Assembly (NCBI GenBank): GCA_012521525.1
Contig: JAAYMG010000357.1
Location: 1 to 11,567 of the forward strand
DNA length: 11,567 nucleotides
Reading direction: 5' to 3'
From: Clostridiales bacterium
GTDB taxonomy: Bacteria; Bacillota; Clostridia; Oscillospirales; JAAYOS01
In this document: positions 7,463-11,567 of the stretch, in pieces
Numbering within the stretch: position 1 is the first letter of the stretch
How the letters are laid out: the number at the start of each line of letters is the position of its first letter
The notes under the pieces: model-generated
Seen by the model: only the letters and a program-made list of their open reading frames with translations
The model's database searches: none
What the model was told of the DNA's origin: nothing
Made by a program: the position numbers and the translations under genes

Positions 7463-7493
7463 AAGTTGGAGATCTTAAGGATCTCCAATTTTT
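7463..7493 (+). terminator. Rho-independent terminator of xylAB
   Basis: A perfect 9-bp stem (TTGGAGATC at 7466-7474 with GATCTCCAA at 7480-7488) has a TTAAG loop and runs straight into five Ts (7489-7493). It begins about 40 bases after the xylB stop codon. The rest of the gap to 7630 shows no gene; no second hairpin is evident for the convergent minus-strand gene. Confidence 0.9.
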
Positions 7494-7630
7494 GTTAGTA
7501 TTTTGATCAGACGATAAGCACAGTGCAGTTAGGAGGGGGTCGTTTCATTATTGCTATACCGTTCAGATGCGGCTGCTAGTTTGATGCGCTGTAATTTCAA
7601 CAATTTCGTCATTGGACAATAATAAGAAAG

Positions 7631-8776
7631 CTAGATCCCGAACAGCTTTGCAGCCTTTTGCATATTTTCGATTATCTGTACGTCGAACGGACAGCGGCTT
7701 TCGCAATGGCCGCAGGAAACGCAGTCGCTTCCGTGACGTGAGAGGTGTTCATAATGAGAGCGGACGGATGGGCTGATATTATCCACGTCCAGCATGGCGA
7801 TGTCCAAATACTTGTTAACCATTGCAATGTCTATTTCTTCAGGGCACGGCTGGCAGTGGCTGCAATAGACGCAGCGGCCTGAAAAGTCGTTTTTAAGCTC
7901 GCCGATAAACTGCGTATAGTCCTTTTCTTCTTCGCTTGCGTCAAGATACTTTAACGTATCAAGGATTTCGCTTCCGCTTTTGCAGCCAATAAGTGTGCTG
8001 AAAACCGCGGGCCTGCTAAGGGCATAGTGTATACACTGATTGACCGTCATAGGCTTTGAAAACGGAGTATGTTCCCCTGAAACAAGCTTGCCGGCGCCGA
8101 GGGTCTTCATGACGCTGATGCCGACACCCTGCTTTTCGCAGAGAGCGTACAGTGCTGCCCGCTCGGGATCAAGCCCGCGGAAGCTGCCGGTATCAAATCC
8201 TTTATCCAACCCGTCGAGTACGTACTTATCGACCGGAGTCAAATCAAATGCAAGGTTTATGCTGAACAGCATTACCTCGACAATTCCGGTTTCAACTACT
8301 TTCTTGGCGATCTGGGGCCTGTGCGAGCTGAATCCTATATGGCCGATATCGCCGTTTTGCTTAAGCTTCAAAGCATAATCCGCTACACCGCCGTTAAACA
8401 CCTTGTCAAAGTCTTCCTCCGAGTCAATGAAAAACAGCATACCGAAATCGATATGACCGCCGAATATACGAAGGCAGTCTTCAAAGTATTTCTGGACCGT
8501 TTTCATATCCCGGCTTATGTCATACTTCTGGTTTACATCGGTGGACCCGATGTGTCCCTGGATATAGACGTCTTTGCGGTTGGAGCCCAGTGCCTTTGCG
8601 ATGTTTTCGCGGACTTCCCTGCCCGGCATGAAAACGTCCAGAAAGTTTACTCCATGGTCAAGCGCCGTATGGATGGTTTCTTTCACCTGTTCATAGGGCC
8701 TTCCGTCCAGGTGCTCGCACCCAAGACCGATTATGCCTGCCTTTTTGCCCGTCCTGCCGATTTCACGATAAATCAT
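7631..8776 (-). CDS. Aldo/keto reductase-fold protein with C-terminal 4Fe-4S ferredoxin domain
   Basis: The 381-residue product has an AKR-type barrel (about 1-290) beginning MIYREIGRTGKKAGIIGLG, followed by a ferredoxin-like tail. The tail carries two cysteine sets: C302, C305, C308 and C311 (CxxCxxCxxCP) and C352, C355, C358 and C362 (CxxCxxCxxxCP), enough for two 4Fe-4S clusters. It should be a cytoplasmic oxidoreductase; the substrate is unknown. Of the classical AKR tetrad only the Asp (D47) is clear: the Tyr position falls in VFMPG, the Lys position reads QGHIG (H75), and the His position reads LFFID (F115/F116). Similar changes may be shared by a subfamily of Fe-S AKR proteins. The ATG at 8776 has GGAGG 8 bases upstream. 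The gene is transcribed alone, divergent from sigK. Confidence 0.85.
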   Translation of the reverse strand: MIYREIGRTGKKAGIIGLGCEHLDGRPYEQVKETIHTALDHGVNFLDVFMPGREVRENIAKALGSNRKDVYIQGHIGSTDVNQKYDISRDMKTVQKYFEDCLRIFGGHIDFGMLFFIDSEEDFDKVFNGGVADYALKLKQNGDIGHIGFSSHRPQIAKKVVETGIVEVMLFSINLAFDLTPVDKYVLDGLDKGFDTGSFRGLDPERAALYALCEKQGVGISVMKTLGAGKLVSGEHTPFSKPMTVNQCIHYALSRPAVFSTLIGCKSGSEILDTLKYLDASEEEKDYTQFIGELKNDFSGRCVYCSHCQPCPEEIDIAMVNKYLDIAMLDVDNISPSVRSHYEHLSRHGSDCVSCGHCESRCPFDVQIIENMQKAAKLFGI

Positions 8777-8810
8777 GTTCCATGCCTCCGTAATATGTAT
8801 TATTTATACG

Positions 8811-8841
8811 ATTATATATGATGGAGTTTAGTTCAAGTCAA
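8811..8841 (-). promoter_or_regulatory. Sigma-A promoter of the Fe-S AKR gene
   Basis: On the minus strand TTGACT (8841-8836) is followed by a 17-base spacer and TATATA (8818-8813); TATAAT (8816-8811) with a 19-base spacer overlaps it. Either reading gives a good vegetative promoter about 35 to 40 bases before the start codon. Confidence 0.65.
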
Positions 8842-8933
8842 GACTTTGCAAGAAATCGCCGGCAAATTTATCACAACCTCCTGCGCCGCCGCATAAAATG
8901 GTAAGGCGGAAATACGAAGCGGGAGGTTTTGCG

Positions 8934-9632
8934 ATGCTGCCGTTGACCATATATCTTTTGCTCCATGGCATTCATATGATGCTCCGGGTATCCGGAGGAG
9001 GGTCATTCCCTCGTCCGTTGAGTGAAGAGGAGGAAGAAAAATATATAGAGCTTGCGGCCAAAGGGGACAAAAAGGCCAGGGACATACTTATCGAACGGAA
9101 TTTGAGGCTTGTTGCGCATGTCATAAAAAAATACTACACGGCAGCAAAAGAGCAGGAGGACCTTATTTCCATCGGCACTATAGGCCTTATAAAAGCTGTC
9201 AACACTTTCGACAGCAGCAAGAAAATAAGGCTGGCGACATATGCCGGAAAGTGCATCGAAAATGAGGTCCTGATGTACTTCAGGAGCCAGAAAAAGTCAT
9301 CCGGTGAGATGCTCATGTCTGAGGCCCTTGAGAGCGACGGTGACGGGAACGTGCTCGTCCTGGGTGATACCCTGAGCGATGACGGCGAGGAGATCCTCGA
9401 CCAGCTTGACAGGGAGGAAATGAGCCAGACACTTATGAAATACATAAACAGGTGTCTCGACGACAGGGAAAGGGAAATCGTCATACTGCGCTATGGACTA
9501 AACAATCAGCCCCCCATGACACAAAGGGAGATCGCGGCGCGGTGCAATATATCCCGCTCCTATGTGTCAAGGATCGAAAAGAAAGCCCTTGAAAAGCTGC
9601 GCAAAGAGTTCGAAAAAGAGCAGATGTACTGA
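8934..9632 (+). CDS. sigK: Sporulation sigma factor SigK (pro-sigma-K)
   Basis: The 232-residue product is a sigma-70 family factor of the late mother-cell type, directing RNA polymerase to spore coat and maturation genes. A hydrophobic leader (about 3-17) precedes FPRPLSEEEEEKY, the pattern of pro-sigma-K, whose leader is removed by the membrane protease SpoIVFB. Region 2 spans about 51-120 (NLRLVAHVIKKY, DLISIGTIGLIKAV, CIENEVLMYFRS). Region 4 ends with a helix-turn-helix at about 196-216 (TQREIAARCNISRSYVSRIE). The reading frame is unbroken, so no skin element interrupts it. The ATG at 8934 has GGGAGG 7 bases upstream; an ATG at 8898 would add 12 residues without a clear site. A CATAAAAT at 8892-8899 resembles a sigma-E -10 element, but I see no -35 at the right spacing. 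SigE is the closest alternative, but the leader and FPxPLS favour SigK. Confidence 0.92.
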   Translation: MLPLTIYLLLHGIHMMLRVSGGGSFPRPLSEEEEEKYIELAAKGDKKARDILIERNLRLVAHVIKKYYTAAKEQEDLISIGTIGLIKAVNTFDSSKKIRLATYAGKCIENEVLMYFRSQKKSSGEMLMSEALESDGDGNVLVLGDTLSDDGEEILDQLDREEMSQTLMKYINRCLDDREREIVILRYGLNNQPPMTQREIAARCNISRSYVSRIEKKALEKLRKEFEKEQMY

Positions 9633-9653
9633 AAAAGCAGCACTTTACATCTG
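9621..9653. repeat. Inverted repeat spanning the sigK stop codon
   Basis: CAGATGTA (9621-9628) and TACATCTG (9646-9653) are perfect complements separated by 17 bases. The pair straddles the sigK stop codon and overlaps the -35 of the next promoter. No T-run follows, so it would be a poor terminator; it may be an operator or an mRNA 3' stem. Confidence 0.4.
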
Positions 9654-9672
9654 TCAAAGATCATTGTATAAT
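9644..9672 (+). promoter_or_regulatory. Strong sigma-A promoter of the SWIM/SNF2 gene
   Basis: TTTACA (9644-9649), a 17-base spacer and a perfect TATAAT (9667-9672) make one of the best promoters in the window. Transcription should start near 9679, leaving a leader of about 70 bases, so this gene is not dependent on sigK transcription. Confidence 0.8.
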
Positions 9673-9712
9673 GGTGTATTGCTATACTGCCAAAATAAAA
9701 ATCGGTCTTTTT

Positions 9713-9726
9713 CCGGATCGATCCGG
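9713..9726. promoter_or_regulatory. 14-bp perfect palindrome in the SWIM/SNF2 gene leader
   Basis: CCGGATCGATCCGG lies in the predicted 5' leader, 25 bases before the ATG. It could be a repressor site just downstream of the promoter, or an RNA hairpin (5-bp stem, UCGA loop) close to the ribosome binding site. Confidence 0.45.
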
Positions 9727-9751
9727 GAGTAGATAATTCAGGAGTATATCT

Positions 9752-11567
9752 ATGGCACTTACTTTGGAGAAGATACTTCTTGCTGCTTCTGACCAGAGGA
9801 CGTATCACAAGGGACTTCAATATTACTATGATCAGAATATAAAAAAATACCAGGCAAATCATACTGAGGACGGAAAAGAGATCAACGCGGTCGTACAGGG
9901 CAAAAAGCCTTACAATGTTTCCGTCCGCCTCGATGAGCAGGAGGAGTTCCGGTCCGCTCACTGCTCCTGTCCCACATACAGCAAAAAGTCGGGAGCATGC
10001 AAACACATCGTTGCAGTATTGATACACCAGTACCATGGCAAGAATGCTTCGTCCGTGCAAAATAAACCGAAACCGAATGACTTCGACAAGCATATGGATG
10101 AGGAAAATAACCTGAAGAAAACAGGCAGTCTGCATAACAGGGACGGGCTGATCTCAAAAAGACCCACGTCCGACGGTGTGGCACGCCTCATGATGAACAA
10201 ATACACGATGCGTGAAAACGCCGAGGTCGTAGGACAGAGCTTTTCCGATACCGAAAAGGTCACGCTGACACCCATCGTGCGGCAAAGCAAGGATGACGTA
10301 ACTCTTGTTGAGTTCACGATAGGAAAAAGCCGGCAATACGTAGTACGGAATGTCTTTGAGCTGGTAGAAAACGTCAAATCACTGAACAAGGTTTCGTATG
10401 GTAAACAGTTGGAGTTCATCCACAGCATCGACAGCTTTAACGAAAAGTCGAAGCAGCTGATGCTGTTTATCATGGAAAAGTGTGATGAAGTCCGCCTCAT
10501 GGTCCGTGCCTACGGGAACATAAACCTGAGGCAGTCTAATATGGACAAGCGTTTTCTGAGACTGTCTCCCTACGCCCTTGACAGGCTGATTTCCATGTAC
10601 ATCGGGGAAAAGATCACTGCCTCGCTAGGCTCCGAAATCGAGAGGCTCGCTACGGTAGTCACAGAGAACCCCGAACTGAAGATCAGTGTTGAGGACCAGG
10701 GGGACGGGACCATTCTTTTCACTGCCGAAAAGTTTGGACTGGCCGCGGGTGAGAAGCACATTTACATCCAGTTGGGTGATTATATATACAGGTGTGACGA
10801 GGATCTGTCCGACAGGGCGCGTGATTTCCTGAAAGCGCTGGAGAAGTGCTCGTTCAGGATGCGCATTGCCAAAAATGACCTTTCGAGGTTTTGCGCCAAC
10901 GTCTATCCGGTGGTCAAGAACTGCTTTGTTTTCACGGGGGATACAGGCACCCTGAACGAATATATGCCACTGCCCCTTGAGACGGAGATCTTCATAGATG
11001 CTCCGGAAAAAAACGTGATAACTGCCAGGATGATCTATCGATATGGCGATAAGACCTTTGACTATTACGCGCTGCATTTTGCGGGGAAGTCACCTGAAAT
11101 AGAGCGCCGCGACCTGCGCAGCGAAATGGTCGTCCGTGTGATCATCAGCAAGTACATACGCCTTTATGATACCAACAGAAAAGTACTGCTGCTGGAAGCC
11201 GACGACGAAGAAATATACCGCTTTATTTCCGAGGGAATCCCCGCCCTGATGGAGGTCGCCACAGTCCATATCAGTGACCGCATGCAGCGAATCGGGATCG
11301 CGACGGCACCGCAGGTTTCGATCGGGGTGCGCATGGTTTCCAACTTGCTGGAGCTGAAAATAGAGCCGGGCGAATTCCCGGCCGAAGAGCTGCTCAATGC
11401 ACTCAATGCCTACAGGGAAAACCGGAAATTTTACAGGCTGTCCGACGGCAGGTACCTGAGGCTGGAGGACAACGCTCTCAACGCTCTGGCGCAGTTGGCC
11501 GACGGCCTGGAACTGACCGACAGGCAGCTGCAAAGCGGGGAGGTCGTTGTTCCAAGGTACAGGGCAT
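9752..11567 (+). CDS. SWIM zinc-finger protein, probable N-terminal part of SNF2-family helicase (partial)
   Basis: The frame is open for 605 codons to the window edge, so the C-terminal part is missing. Near the N-terminus C71, C73, C83 and H85 (CSC...CKH) form a SWIM zinc-binding motif, thought to bind DNA or protein partners. After it comes a long alpha/beta region with no recognised catalytic motif. Its last part (about 520-605) resembles the SNF2-associated domain that precedes the helicase motor in bacterial SWI2/SNF2 proteins. The ATP-binding motifs would lie beyond the window, so the helicase call is inference from the SWIM motif, length and domain order. A stand-alone SWIM protein is less likely given the unbroken frame. 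The ATG at 9752 has AGGAG 7 bases upstream and its own strong promoter. The protein should act on DNA in the cytoplasm; its cell role is unknown. Confidence 0.75.
   Translation, partial: MALTLEKILLAASDQRTYHKGLQYYYDQNIKKYQANHTEDGKEINAVVQGKKPYNVSVRLDEQEEFRSAHCSCPTYSKKSGACKHIVAVLIHQYHGKNASSVQNKPKPNDFDKHMDEENNLKKTGSLHNRDGLISKRPTSDGVARLMMNKYTMRENAEVVGQSFSDTEKVTLTPIVRQSKDDVTLVEFTIGKSRQYVVRNVFELVENVKSLNKVSYGKQLEFIHSIDSFNEKSKQLMLFIMEKCDEVRLMVRAYGNINLRQSNMDKRFLRLSPYALDRLISMYIGEKITASLGSEIERLATVVTENPELKISVEDQGDGTILFTAEKFGLAAGEKHIYIQLGDYIYRCDEDLSDRARDFLKALEKCSFRMRIAKNDLSRFCANVYPVVKNCFVFTGDTGTLNEYMPLPLETEIFIDAPEKNVITARMIYRYGDKTFDYYALHFAGKSPEIERRDLRSEMVVRVIISKYIRLYDTNRKVLLLEADDEEIYRFISEGIPALMEVATVHISDRMQRIGIATAPQVSIGVRMVSNLLELKIEPGEFPAEELLNALNAYRENRKFYRLSDGRYLRLEDNALNALAQLADGLELTDRQLQSGEVVVPRYRA

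Noticed and set aside
7530..7622. Possible small peptide after AGGAGGGGG near 7531, starting at a TTG
   Set aside because: The spacing to the TTG is too long, the product would be only about 23 residues, and nothing else supports it.
8892..8899. CATAAAAT as a sigma-E -10 element for sigK
   Set aside because: The -10 match is good, but the nearest AAATTTAT is about 20 bases upstream instead of about 14, so no complete promoter can be claimed.

Overview
The window looks like chromosomal DNA from an endospore-forming member of the Firmicutes (Clostridia-type). The main reasons are an intact sporulation sigma factor of the SigK type, a class II clostridial-style xylose isomerase, strong GGAGG-type ribosome binding sites in front of almost every gene, and clear sigma-A promoters. 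By eye the GC content is moderate (high 40s percent). Codon use looks even across the window. I see no IS element, phage gene, CRISPR array, tRNA or rRNA.

Left part (1-2404): after about 180 bases of AT-rich non-coding DNA come two hairpin terminators, then a minus-strand GH3 glycoside hydrolase with no signal peptide. The 412-base gap 2405-2816 separates this hydrolase from a divergent LacI-family regulator. The gap holds promoters facing both ways and two near-identical 12-bp operator-like palindromes (core GTGCAC-GWGCAC), one on each side, so the regulator probably controls both itself and the hydrolase.

Centre (2817-7493): the LacI-type regulator is followed after 15 bases by a free methionine-(R)-sulfoxide reductase (GAF fold, all three family cysteines present). 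A 203-base leader with two sets of short direct repeats follows, then xylA and xylB, 5 bases apart and closed by a strong terminator. Read together, the hydrolase releases sugar from imported oligosaccharides (probably xylo-oligosaccharides, inferred from context), XylA converts xylose to xylulose, and XylB phosphorylates it for the pentose phosphate pathway. No transporter gene lies in the window.

Right part (7631-11567): a minus-strand protein with an aldo/keto reductase barrel and two C-terminal 4Fe-4S motifs, whose classical AKR catalytic residues appear mostly replaced. Divergent from it is sigK, with a hydrophobic N-terminal pro-sequence. Finally, a strong promoter and a 14-bp palindrome precede the first 605 codons of a SWIM zinc-finger protein, most likely the N-terminal part of a bacterial SNF2-family helicase, cut by the window edge.

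I did not find a clearly new multi-gene system. The most interesting signals are the paired operators, the repeat-rich xylA leader, the altered active site of the Fe-S AKR protein, and the palindromes around the sigK/SNF2 junction.
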